Shown here piece by piece: positions 24,204 to 30,751 of a stretch of 30,836 bases of DNA. Both the position numbers and the translations under genes were made by a program. The DNA is from UBA3478 sp036782715 (GTDB lineage Bacteria > Bacteroidota > Bacteroidia > Flavobacteriales > Flavobacteriaceae), in assembly GCA_036782715.1 (NCBI GenBank), contig DAIPYN010000020.1, forward strand, positions 1 through 30,836, written 5' to 3'. The notes below the pieces were generated by a model, which saw only the letters and a program-made list of their open reading frames with translations, searched no databases and had not been told where the DNA came from. Every line of letters starts with the position of its first letter. Position 1 is the stretch's first letter.

Positions 24204-25031
24204 TTAGTTTAGAAATTTCATTATTTTTTCACAAACTTCTTTTTGATGCATGGAGTGTCCAAAACCTTCAGTGATAAAGAGTTCTCCGCCAACGTTCTTT
24301 TTAATTCGTTCGGCTTGCCAAAGGGGTATGGTCGGGTCTAAGCGATCATGAAGAATCAGGAGTTCACCGAGATTTTCATAGGTGAATTTAGAGGTTGAAA
24401 ATTCCTTAATTCCGACCTTAATCTCTTTCTCAATAAGCTGATCGAGTAGCTGGTAGACTCTGTTATTAAATCCGATAGTGTTTTGATAGCCTGCAACGAT
24501 TAGGGAAAAATCAGTAGGAGCACCGATACTTACTAATTGTTTTACGGTTTCAAGAGGTTTTAGGCTTTTTGCAAAAAGCATGGCCATTCCGCCCATTGAG
24601 TGGCCCACTATAATCTCTATTTCGTATTCTTCGATCATTTTAGTCGCTGCAGCGGCGTAATTAGTGAGGTAGTGGTAAGTTCCGCTAGAGTAGCCGTGAG
24701 CTGGCGCGTCTATGGCATGAATATCAAAATCTTGGGTCTTTAATGAGCGTATTAGATTTCTCCACCGATGAGTGTTGCTCTCCCAACCATGCAGTAATAG
24801 AATCTTCTTTCCAGATCCTTTCCAGTGATACCGTTGAATTTCATGCCCATTGCAATGAAATCGGTTCTGTTTTCCTTCTTCTAGTATAGGGAATGTTTTG
24901 TCTTCTCCAATCTTTCCCTTGCGAACCTTAGCAAAAATTTCTAGTGTTTTCTTCGCCGTATAGCTGGGTGCGATAAGCGATAATAGGTTGAGGTATGTAC
25001 CGATGCTTTTCGCTATGATTTTTCTCGTCAT
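24204..25031 (-). CDS. Alpha/beta hydrolase
   Basis: 275-residue serine hydrolase of unknown substrate. The oxyanion-hole region is LLLHGWESNTHRW (78-90). The nucleophile elbow is GHSMGG with Ser145. The acid is in LLILHDRLDPTIP (Asp229 or Asp232), and the catalytic histidine is His259 in EGFGHSMH. The N-terminal 40 residues are hydrophobic and basic (IIAKSIGTYLNLLSLIAPSYTAKKTL) and might anchor it to the membrane, but no cleavable signal peptide is evident. Its ATG overlaps the stop of the upstream lipoprotein gene by one base, so the two are translationally coupled. Confidence 0.92.
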   Translation of the reverse strand: MTRKIIAKSIGTYLNLLSLIAPSYTAKKTLEIFAKVRKGKIGEDKTFPILEEGKQNRFHCNGHEIQRYHWKGSGKKILLLHGWESNTHRWRNLIRSLKTQDFDIHAIDAPAHGYSSGTYHYLTNYAAAATKMIEEYEIEIIVGHSMGGMAMLFAKSLKPLETVKQLVSIGAPTDFSLIVAGYQNTIGFNNRVYQLLDQLIEKEIKVGIKEFSTSKFTYENLGELLILHDRLDPTIPLWQAERIKKNVGGELFITEGFGHSMHQKEVCEKIMKFLN

Positions 25032-25549
25032 TACCAGCTTACTAATACCTGAGAAACAGGGATGTTCTCGTCGATTTGAACCGCTTCAAGTGGCTGCATT
25101 GAATAGCGTAAGCTTTCGGGTAATTCATTTTTATCAATCAGAAATACAAAGGGTTTATCTTTCACAGCAATTGAAACACTTCTGATTGAAGGGGTGATTC
25201 GAATAATGTCGTATTTCTTTTGGATATCCGCAAAAGTGCTTCCTACTCCTATACCCTCTGGAGTTGTAAATCTTTTGTCAAATACTTGTACGACCTCTGA
25301 AAGTCCGTAAAAGTTGCTTCTAATTTTTAGGCTTAGTTGTTGATTCGCATCGAAGGTGCTCAGCCCTACAATTTCTCCGGTCCTTAGACTGTCAATGGAG
25401 ATCGAATCTGTAGCTAATGTTTCTAAAACGTTTTTTAGGGTGTCGGTCTTTTTTAAAGAACCTACAGCCTCATTTGAAATCTCATAAGGGTTTTGTGTAC
25501 AAGCTACGAGGCTCAATACCATACTCGATAAAAGAAGAAATTTTTTCAT
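25031..25549 (-). CDS. Predicted lipoprotein of unknown function
   Basis: 172 residues with a lipoprotein signal: MKKFLLLSSMVLSLVAC, with the lipobox LVAC placing the lipidated cysteine at position 17, so it is membrane-anchored and faces the periplasm or surface. The mature part is strand-rich. The segment PEGIGVGSTFADIQKKYDI resembles the recurring GxxxGxxxxDIxxxY turn of several small envelope domains, but I cannot name a family. Its stop overlaps the start of the hydrolase gene (TAATG), and it begins 17 bases after the YkgJ-type gene. Confidence 0.8.
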   Translation of the reverse strand: MKKFLLLSSMVLSLVACTQNPYEISNEAVGSLKKTDTLKNVLETLATDSISIDSLRTGEIVGLSTFDANQQLSLKIRSNFYGLSEVVQVFDKRFTTPEGIGVGSTFADIQKKYDIIRITPSIRSVSIAVKDKPFVFLIDKNELPESLRYSMQPLEAVQIDENIPVSQVLVSW

Positions 25550-25566
25550 GTTGCAAAAATAGAAAT

Positions 25567-26067
25567 TTAGCTGATGGGAATACGTTTTAACATTCGTTCA
25601 ACCACCTTAAATGCGGCTGGGCAAATGGATGTGTTTTTAAGGGTTAAGGATCTTATCTGATGAAATTTCTTGCGATCGGTGTGAGGATATTCACGACATG
25701 CTTTGGGTCGAACCTCATAAATATTACAATAGTTGTCATCGGCTAAGAACGGACAAGGCAATTCTTTTAGAACCCAGTCGTTCTCCTCATCAAGACGAAG
25801 ATAGGTTTCTGTAAAGGCAGCCTCCTTCATTTTGAAGTGTTTAGAAATTCGTTGAATGTCGGCTGAGGTGAATAGTGGGCCTGTAGTTTTGCAGCAATTC
25901 GCGCAACTGAGACAATCTACTTCTTCGAATACTTCGTCGTGAATTTCTTGAACTCGATAGTCAAGGTCTTTAGGGGGTTTCTTCGATAGCTTTTTCAGAT
26001 AGGTAGAATGAGCTTTAGCTCGTTCTTTTGCTAACGATTTTAACTGATCTAAGGACGGTGTCTTCAT
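25567..26067 (-). CDS. YkgJ-family cysteine cluster protein
   Basis: 166-residue protein of the YkgJ (zinc/iron-chelating domain) family. Eight cysteines are arranged as the family motif: CLSCANCC (C52, C55, C58, C59), then C105 in LPCPFL, C114 in DNYCNIYEVRPKAC, C124, and C149 in SICPA. They presumably hold an Fe-S cluster or zinc; the role is unproven. A minus-strand -7 element TATTTTTG (26082-26075) lies eight bases before the ATG. It is the first gene of the minus-strand run and divergent from the methyltransferase gene. Confidence 0.92.
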   Translation of the reverse strand: MKTPSLDQLKSLAKERAKAHSTYLKKLSKKPPKDLDYRVQEIHDEVFEEVDCLSCANCCKTTGPLFTSADIQRISKHFKMKEAAFTETYLRLDEENDWVLKELPCPFLADDNYCNIYEVRPKACREYPHTDRKKFHQIRSLTLKNTSICPAAFKVVERMLKRIPIS

Positions 26068-26074
26068 GGATTGT

Positions 26075-26093
26075 CAAAAATAGACCAACTTTG
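26075..26093. promoter_or_regulatory. Back-to-back -7 elements for the ykgJ-type and methyltransferase genes
   Basis: On the minus strand 26082-26075 reads TATTTTTG (exact TAnnTTTG). On the plus strand 26086-26093 reads CAACTTTG (one mismatch) and ends four bases before the methyltransferase ATG. The two elements are separated by only three bases. Confidence 0.5.
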
Positions 26094-26097
26094 CAAT

Positions 26098-26796
26098 ATG
26101 GATGATGTTTTTGGAACTGCTGCTCGAGATTATTTCATAACTAAGAATAAAAATCTGGTCATTGAAACTCGTTCTTCTCTTGGAGATGAGGATGAAATTC
26201 CTGTTTATTATCTATTTCGATCAAGAAGTGAAATGCCTCCGCTAGAGGTGAAGGCTTTAGAGGCGAGTAAAGGGGCAGTTCTTGAGATTGGTTGTGGAGT
26301 GGGGAGTCATCTTCTCGAATTAAATTCACCGCATTCTTTTGGAATAGATTCTTCCTTATTATCTATCGAAATTGCTAAAAGGAGAGGTGTGCAAAATGTT
26401 AGTGCGAGCACTTGGCAAGATTATGTGAGTGAACGAAAATTTGACTCCATTCTACTTCTTATGAATGGCTTAGGTCTAGCAGGTTCCCTAAACGGGTTAC
26501 CGAGTTTTCTGCTTCATCTGTCTAAATGGTTGTTGCCTGGAGGGTCAATCATTGCTGATTCTAGTGATATCAAATACTTATTCGAAGCCGAAGATGATGG
26601 TGGAGTTTGGATGCCTGCGACAGCCTATTACGGGGACCTTGCTTATTCGATAACCTATCAGAAATCTCAAACACAATTTGACTGGCTTTTTGTTTCTTTC
26701 GAAGAACTACTGAAGGTTTGCATTACCCTCGGGTTTAAATGCGAGAAAATCTTTGAAGGGGAGAATAATCAATACTTAGCGAGAATAACTCCCTAG
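26098..26796 (+). CDS. Class I SAM-dependent methyltransferase
   Basis: 232 residues from the ATG at 26098 (MDDVFGTAARDYF). A TTG at 26071 would add nine residues but lies upstream of the -7 element. The SAM-binding motif I is AVLEIGCGVGSHLLEL. An acidic SFGIDSSLLSIEIAKRRG follows, and then WLLPGGSIIADSSDI. Close relatives I recall in flavobacteria begin with a similar FGxAxxDY and have the DEDELPLPYLFR-like block seen here as EDEIPVYYLFR. The substrate is unknown. The stop codon shares the palindrome CTAG with the stop of queE on the other strand. Confidence 0.88.
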   Translation: MDDVFGTAARDYFITKNKNLVIETRSSLGDEDEIPVYYLFRSRSEMPPLEVKALEASKGAVLEIGCGVGSHLLELNSPHSFGIDSSLLSIEIAKRRGVQNVSASTWQDYVSERKFDSILLLMNGLGLAGSLNGLPSFLLHLSKWLLPGGSIIADSSDIKYLFEAEDDGGVWMPATAYYGDLAYSITYQKSQTQFDWLFVSFEELLKVCITLGFKCEKIFEGENNQYLARITP

Positions 26797-27395
26797 GGCA
26801 CATTCAGATACTTATGGGTTTGAAGTGTAATTTTCCATTGAGGATTATTCTTCACAAAATCAACCATGAGTGGCATTATTTTTTCTCTAACACTCCATTC
26901 GGGTTGCATCAGTAATTGGCAATTCGTATTCACCTTAGAAGCCTCATCAATAGCAAATTCGAAATCGTGTTTATTGTAGATAATCACTTTCAATTCGTCG
27001 GCTAGCTTATAAGACTCCTGGTTAGGTGCTTTGAATTTTTTAGGAGATAAGCAAAACCAGTCCCAACTTCCTGAAACAGGATGTGCCCCAGAAGTTTCAA
27101 TATGAGTTCTAAACCCTGAATTCTTGAGATGCTGGGTTAATTGATCTAGTGAGTGCATTAGTGGTTCTCCACCAGTAATAACAACCATTGGACATTGTTC
27201 GGGGATCTCAGCGACGATATCTTGAATCGCATATTTCGGATGCGCATCCATCGGCCAACTTTCTTTTACGTCACACCAATGACACCCGACATCACAACCG
27301 CCCAAGCGAATAAAGTAGGCTGCAGATCCTTGAAATTCACCCTCACCTTGGATGGTATAAAAGGATTCCATTACGGGCAGCATTTCTGAATTCAT
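26793..27395 (-). CDS. queE: 7-carboxy-7-deazaguanine synthase QueE
   Basis: Radical SAM enzyme that turns 6-carboxytetrahydropterin into 7-carboxy-7-deazaguanine for queuosine (or other 7-deazapurine) synthesis. The cluster-binding cysteines are C34, C38 and C41 in GGCDVGCHWCD. The start motif is PVMESFYTIQGEGEFQG, and ITGGEPLMH (73-81) is the SAM-contacting GGE motif. Later landmarks are HIETSGAH and the ending ITLQTHKYLNVP. From the ATG at 27395 it has 200 residues. A -7 element ends only four bases upstream, so the ATG at 27383 (MLPVMESF) may be the true start. No queC, queD or queF is in the window. Confidence 0.95.
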   Translation of the reverse strand: MNSEMLPVMESFYTIQGEGEFQGSAAYFIRLGGCDVGCHWCDVKESWPMDAHPKYAIQDIVAEIPEQCPMVVITGGEPLMHSLDQLTQHLKNSGFRTHIETSGAHPVSGSWDWFCLSPKKFKAPNQESYKLADELKVIIYNKHDFEFAIDEASKVNTNCQLLMQPEWSVREKIMPLMVDFVKNNPQWKITLQTHKYLNVP

Positions 27396-27399
27396 GCTG

Positions 27400-27407
27400 C
27401 AAAGATA
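27400..27407 (-). promoter_or_regulatory. -7 element of queE
   Basis: Minus-strand 27407-27400 reads TATCTTTG, identical to the gltA element. It sits in the 18-base gap between the NamZ-type gene and queE. Confidence 0.65.
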
Positions 27408-27413
27408 AGTTAC

Positions 27414-28637
27414 CTATGGATACATTATATGGCGGGAACGAATCACTTTGAAGGCTTCGAGGTCTTTTTTCCATGTCGCTCTGATTTGGCTTTCTGTAAA
27501 CCCAGCGCGTATCATTTCTTCTAAAGCTGATTGACCACTGTGAAGTTTAAATGACTCACTCTTGAAAAACGATTCTTTATGATGGTGATACGCTTTTAGT
27601 AGCCACTGAAGGTTTACCTTTTTAGCAACTTCTATCTGACTCAAATCTTCTCCGTAGCATCGTCCTCCTAATTGTTTTGGATATTTAGCTCCAGGGGTAG
27701 AGGTTACCTTATAATTAAAGCTAAAAACCGTTGAGTCAAGATCTTTTGAACCATATCGCTGAAAGGGTTGCGGAGTTCCTCTCCCCGCATTGATATAAGT
27801 GCCCTCGAATAATCCTAGCGACGGATAGAGCGCAATTGATTGTGCATTGGGTAAGTTTGGCGAAGGCTTAATCGGTAGATGGTAGCGGTGCGTACGATTA
27901 TAATTGACCATTTGAATTACTTCTACCTCCAACGATTTTTCTGTTTCTAACCAATTTTCCTTAACTAACAATTGGGCATATTCTCCAATGGTTAACCCGT
28001 AAACTAGAGGAATCGGTTGAAGCCCGAGAAAGCTAGTGTTTTCTTTCTCCATCACTGGCCCATCTACAATGTCTCCATTGGGATTAGGTCTATCTAGAAT
28101 CATCATGGGAATATCGTGATCAGCCGCCGCTTCCATTACATATTGAAGGGTGGCGATATACGTATAAAATCGAACCCCAACATCTTGAATGTCAAATAAG
28201 ATGAGGTCTACATCGTTTAGGTCTTCTTTCGTCGGTTTTCTATGTTTTCCGTATAAGGAAACAATTTTGATTCCCGTTTTTGGGTCGATACTAGAGCTCA
28301 CTTTTTCACCTGCGTCAGCCGTCGTTCGAAATCCGTGTTCAGGACTAAATATTTTAGACACCGCTATCTTTCTGCTTAGTAGAGTATCCACTAGATGTGT
28401 AAAACTTTTTCTATCGCTTTTTCTTAACAAAGAAGTTGCATTAGCAACGATGGCGATCTTTTTATTTTGAAGTTGCTCTATATAATGGTCTATTCTTTCA
28501 GCTCCAACAACTAGGCTTTCTTCTAAAGATTGGGCCTTGGCTGGCAAACATCCCACTATAATTATCAGTACCAAAAGCGTACTTTTGATACGATGACTTC
28601 TAGAATGAATATGACTTTTCAACGTTTTGTAGCTCAT
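27414..28637 (-). CDS. namZ: NamZ-type exo-beta-N-acetylmuramidase (DUF1343, GH171)
   Basis: 407-residue secreted enzyme of the DUF1343 family, whose characterised members (NamZ) release terminal N-acetylmuramic acid from peptidoglycan fragments. The family signature FSPEHGFR is at 97-104, with Glu100 the likely catalytic residue. Others are LILFDIQDVGVRFYTYIATL, ILDRPNPNGDIVDGP, SPNLPNAQSIALYPSLGLFEGT, NAGRGTPQPFQ and GRCYGEDLS. The N-terminus has a positively charged region and a hydrophobic core (STLLVLIIIVGCLPAKAQS). Either signal peptidase I cleaves after AKA, or IVGC is a lipobox at Cys30. The start at 28637 lies inside the divergent permease gene; a TTG at 28622 is an alternative. Confidence 0.92.
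   Translation of the reverse strand: MSYKTLKSHIHSRSHRIKSTLLVLIIIVGCLPAKAQSLEESLVVGAERIDHYIEQLQNKKIAIVANATSLLRKSDRKSFTHLVDTLLSRKIAVSKIFSPEHGFRTTADAGEKVSSSIDPKTGIKIVSLYGKHRKPTKEDLNDVDLILFDIQDVGVRFYTYIATLQYVMEAAADHDIPMMILDRPNPNGDIVDGPVMEKENTSFLGLQPIPLVYGLTIGEYAQLLVKENWLETEKSLEVEVIQMVNYNRTHRYHLPIKPSPNLPNAQSIALYPSLGLFEGTYINAGRGTPQPFQRYGSKDLDSTVFSFNYKVTSTPGAKYPKQLGGRCYGEDLSQIEVAKKVNLQWLLKAYHHHKESFFKSESFKLHSGQSALEEMIRAGFTESQIRATWKKDLEAFKVIRSRHIMYP
28580..28587 (+). promoter_or_regulatory. -7 element of the permease gene
   Basis: TACTTTTG matches TAnnTTTG and lies inside the signal-peptide codons of the divergent NamZ-type gene. It would start transcription near 28593 and so favours the ATGs at 28605 or 28611 over the TTG at 28530. 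Confidence 0.5.
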
Positions 28638-29798
28638 CGGTGGTTACAAGGATCCGGATGGTTCTTTCCGAAAGGTAGCGCAAAATTTGCTGTTTTGGCC
28701 ATTGCATTAGGAGTCTTTATTAGCTTTATGGCAATCGCTGCTGGACAAGGACTACAGCAAGCTATTCATCAAAAAATAAGGCATTTTGAGGGCGACTTTT
28801 TACTTACGCCATATCCAACAGAAATAATTCCAGATACCCTTGCATCTCATCAAATAAAGGCTCTACCCTTTTCAGAAGTGATTGAGTATACCAGTTCAAT
28901 TGCTGTGCTACGATCATCAAAAAAAGTGAAAGGGGTACAAGTTAAAGGTGTTGAATCTGAAGACCTCGATTTTTTGGTTGGAGACTATCTCGTTCGAGGT
29001 GAGTTTAATACATTCTCCGATTCAAAGTTTACAGCGATCTTATCAGAGACGATTGCTAGTGAATCAGGCCTGAATATAGGAGATGACTTTTTTCTTCTTT
29101 TCAATTCAAGTAATGGGGTGCCTAAGCAACGTAAATTTAGACTTTCTGCAACCTATCAAACTGACTTTCCTACCTATGATCAGCAATTGGTATTCACTTC
29201 TTTGAGCACTCTAGGAGAGGTTGTTAAGGATAATCTGATTTCTGAGTACTCTTTATATACGCGGGATGATCAAGACCCTTTAACGCTTCTTGAGTCTATG
29301 GATCCTTTGGTATTTGATTTTTTCGAAGTTTCCTTTTTGGCCGATCGATACCCAGATCTGTATCAGTGGATCGAATTATTTGATTTAAATATCTTGATCA
29401 TTTTAGTTGTAGTATTAGGAGTTGCCTTTTTTGCACTTATAACTACGCTTATCAGCCAAATCATTGAGAGACGTACGAGCTTAGGTTTGCTCATAAGTAT
29501 GGGGGCTAGCCAGTCTCAATTGCGAGTGATTTTTTCTCAACTGGGGGCTTACTATCTGATAGTCGGAACATCTTACGGTACGCTGACAGCTTGGGCTCTG
29601 ATCCTATTGCAGAATCACTTTCAATTTCTGAAATTTCAAAATCCTGAAGAGTACTATATCACACATGTTCCCTTTGAGCTGGGACTATTCGATACCCTTA
29701 TATTTTTGATTCTTTTTATGCTGATCGGATATATCATCATTCAGATCAGTTCCCGCGTACTTAGACGACTAAATCCAATACGATTGTTACGTATATGA
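28611..29798 (+). CDS. FtsX-type ABC transporter permease, LolC/LolE-like
   Basis: Inner-membrane permease with one N-terminal helix (FAVLAIALGVFISFMAIAA), a large MacB-like periplasmic domain of about 200 residues, and three C-terminal helices (ILIILVVVLGVAFFALITTL, YYLIVGTSYGTLTAWALILL, LIFLILFMLIGYIIIQI). This topology is that of LolC/E lipoprotein-release and related MacB-type permeases. The cytoplasmic RRTSLGLLISMGASQSQLR coupling segment is typical. No ATPase gene is adjacent. The start is uncertain: in-frame ATGs at 28593, 28605 and 28611, and the frame is open to a TTG at 28530. I use 28611 (MTFQRFVAHRWL), giving 395 residues, a common family length. Its stop overlaps the next ATG (ATGA). 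Confidence 0.88.
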   Translation: MTFQRFVAHRWLQGSGWFFPKGSAKFAVLAIALGVFISFMAIAAGQGLQQAIHQKIRHFEGDFLLTPYPTEIIPDTLASHQIKALPFSEVIEYTSSIAVLRSSKKVKGVQVKGVESEDLDFLVGDYLVRGEFNTFSDSKFTAILSETIASESGLNIGDDFFLLFNSSNGVPKQRKFRLSATYQTDFPTYDQQLVFTSLSTLGEVVKDNLISEYSLYTRDDQDPLTLLESMDPLVFDFFEVSFLADRYPDLYQWIELFDLNILIILVVVLGVAFFALITTLISQIIERRTSLGLLISMGASQSQLRVIFSQLGAYYLIVGTSYGTLTAWALILLQNHFQFLKFQNPEEYYITHVPFELGLFDTLIFLILFMLIGYIIIQISSRVLRRLNPIRLLRI

Positions 29799-30595
29799 TA
29801 AAACAGATTAGTCAAGTTATAGATGGTTTAGCGCATTGTGTGCAGGTGGACTCAGGAAAAATAGCGAGTTACACCGTTGACAGGTTTGAATTCATTCATC
29901 AAAGAGCAACAGGATGGCCTAATTCAGATACCGAAATGTTTCCAATAATCGGACCAACGGCCAAGGCTGATTATCGTGTTCAGGTGAATGATTCTAAAGT
30001 TGTACTCGATCAACATGGTCTGTTAAGGGAGTTTCCCTATAAGCACCTAATCTCTGACAGAGAGTTATCAAAATGGGTTAAGAAATACAAAGCATTTACC
30101 GAGCTTACTAATTCAAAGTATCCAGAGAATTCGCCAGAAACGATTCAGTTTTGGCCCTATGATTTTACGTTTACGAAGTCTTTTGGCTTTAATGAAAAAG
30201 GTCTTGAAATTACCTTTGAAATCGAGGCTAATGAGGAAATGCCTTTTATGCTTGGATATCATCCCGCCTTTAAGATTAACCCCGCTTATAAAGCCGAACT
30301 TATCGTTGATCAACAGACACACACCCTACAGAATGTTTTAGACGTGGGTTCTAAAGCCTTTGAAATTGCCGATTCGACACGACTCATTTTAAAGAATGAG
30401 AAGTCAATAGCTATCGAGACTCTAGGTTTTAATCACTTTATGTGCTGGACAGAAGTGCCAGAAATGCTATGCATCGAGCCCATCACTTTTTACCCTGGCT
30501 CGGTGGATCAAAAAGAACTGCATAAAGGTTTTCAAAGGATGAATACCAATAAACGAATTTTCAAAACGTTGATATATCCTGTGGATCCTTTATAA
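29795..30595 (+). CDS. Aldose 1-epimerase-like protein (galactose mutarotase fold)
   Basis: 266 residues of the galactose mutarotase-like beta-sandwich. The likely catalytic residues of the family are present: His74 in LDQHGLLREF, His156 in LGYHPAF and Glu228 in CIEPITF. Such proteins interconvert sugar anomers; the substrate is unknown, and the LacX-like subgroup fits best. The ATG overlaps the permease stop by four bases (ATGA), so the two are translationally coupled. The last five codons (PVDPL) and the stop lie inside the first copy of the terminal tandem repeat, so the native C-terminus may have been altered by the repeat. Confidence 0.9.
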   Translation: MIKQISQVIDGLAHCVQVDSGKIASYTVDRFEFIHQRATGWPNSDTEMFPIIGPTAKADYRVQVNDSKVVLDQHGLLREFPYKHLISDRELSKWVKKYKAFTELTNSKYPENSPETIQFWPYDFTFTKSFGFNEKGLEITFEIEANEEMPFMLGYHPAFKINPAYKAELIVDQQTHTLQNVLDVGSKAFEIADSTRLILKNEKSIAIETLGFNHFMCWTEVPEMLCIEPITFYPGSVDQKELHKGFQRMNTNKRIFKTLIYPVDPL

Positions 30596-30680
30596 TGAGC
30601 AGCGAGGTGGTGTGCTGGCCCAGACGGCGCGCGAATAGGTGATTAAGCTCCAGTGGAGCTTAAAAGTGAGCGGCGAGATG
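30577..30680 (+). repeat. Terminal tandem repeat, copy 1 (104 bases)
   Basis: Identical to 30733-30836 except at 30622 and 30625, so 102 of 104 bases match at a period of 156. It starts inside the last codons of the epimerase-like gene. It is clearly richer in G+C than its neighbours. It consists of a sub-unit that opens TGAGCAGCGAGGTGG (30596) and ends in a palindrome at 30643-30663, followed by the start of a second, related sub-unit at 30667. Confidence 0.95.
30643..30663. repeat. Palindrome in repeat copy 1
   Basis: Arms TTAAGCTCC and GGAGCTTAA pair perfectly around AGT. The same palindrome recurs at 30799-30819. Confidence 0.9.
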
Positions 30681-30732
30681 ACGCGTTGGAGGAGAATCGT
30701 GGAGCCGGAGACGTGCGAATGGTTATAAAAGG
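30681..30732 (+). repeat. Remainder of the 156-base repeat period
   Basis: This stretch completes the second sub-unit that began at 30667 (TGAGCGGCGAGATG). Its first 23 bases match the first sub-unit at 17 positions, and all six differences are transitions. It contains TGCGAATGG, matching GCGAATAGG of the first sub-unit, and then enters the second palindrome type (30723-30751). Confidence 0.75.
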
Positions 30733-30751
30733 TCCTGTGGATCCTTTATAA
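30723..30751. repeat. Second palindrome type of the repeat
   Basis: Left arm TTATAAAAGGTCC and right arm GGATCCTTTATAA pair around TGT, with one A-C mismatch and one G-T wobble. Its right arm is what overlaps the end of the epimerase-like gene in copy 1. Confidence 0.8.

Noticed and set aside
28530..28610. N-terminal extension of the permease from the TTG at 28530
   Set aside because: The extra residues are not membrane- or family-like, lie upstream of the likely -7 element and overlap the NamZ signal-peptide codons.
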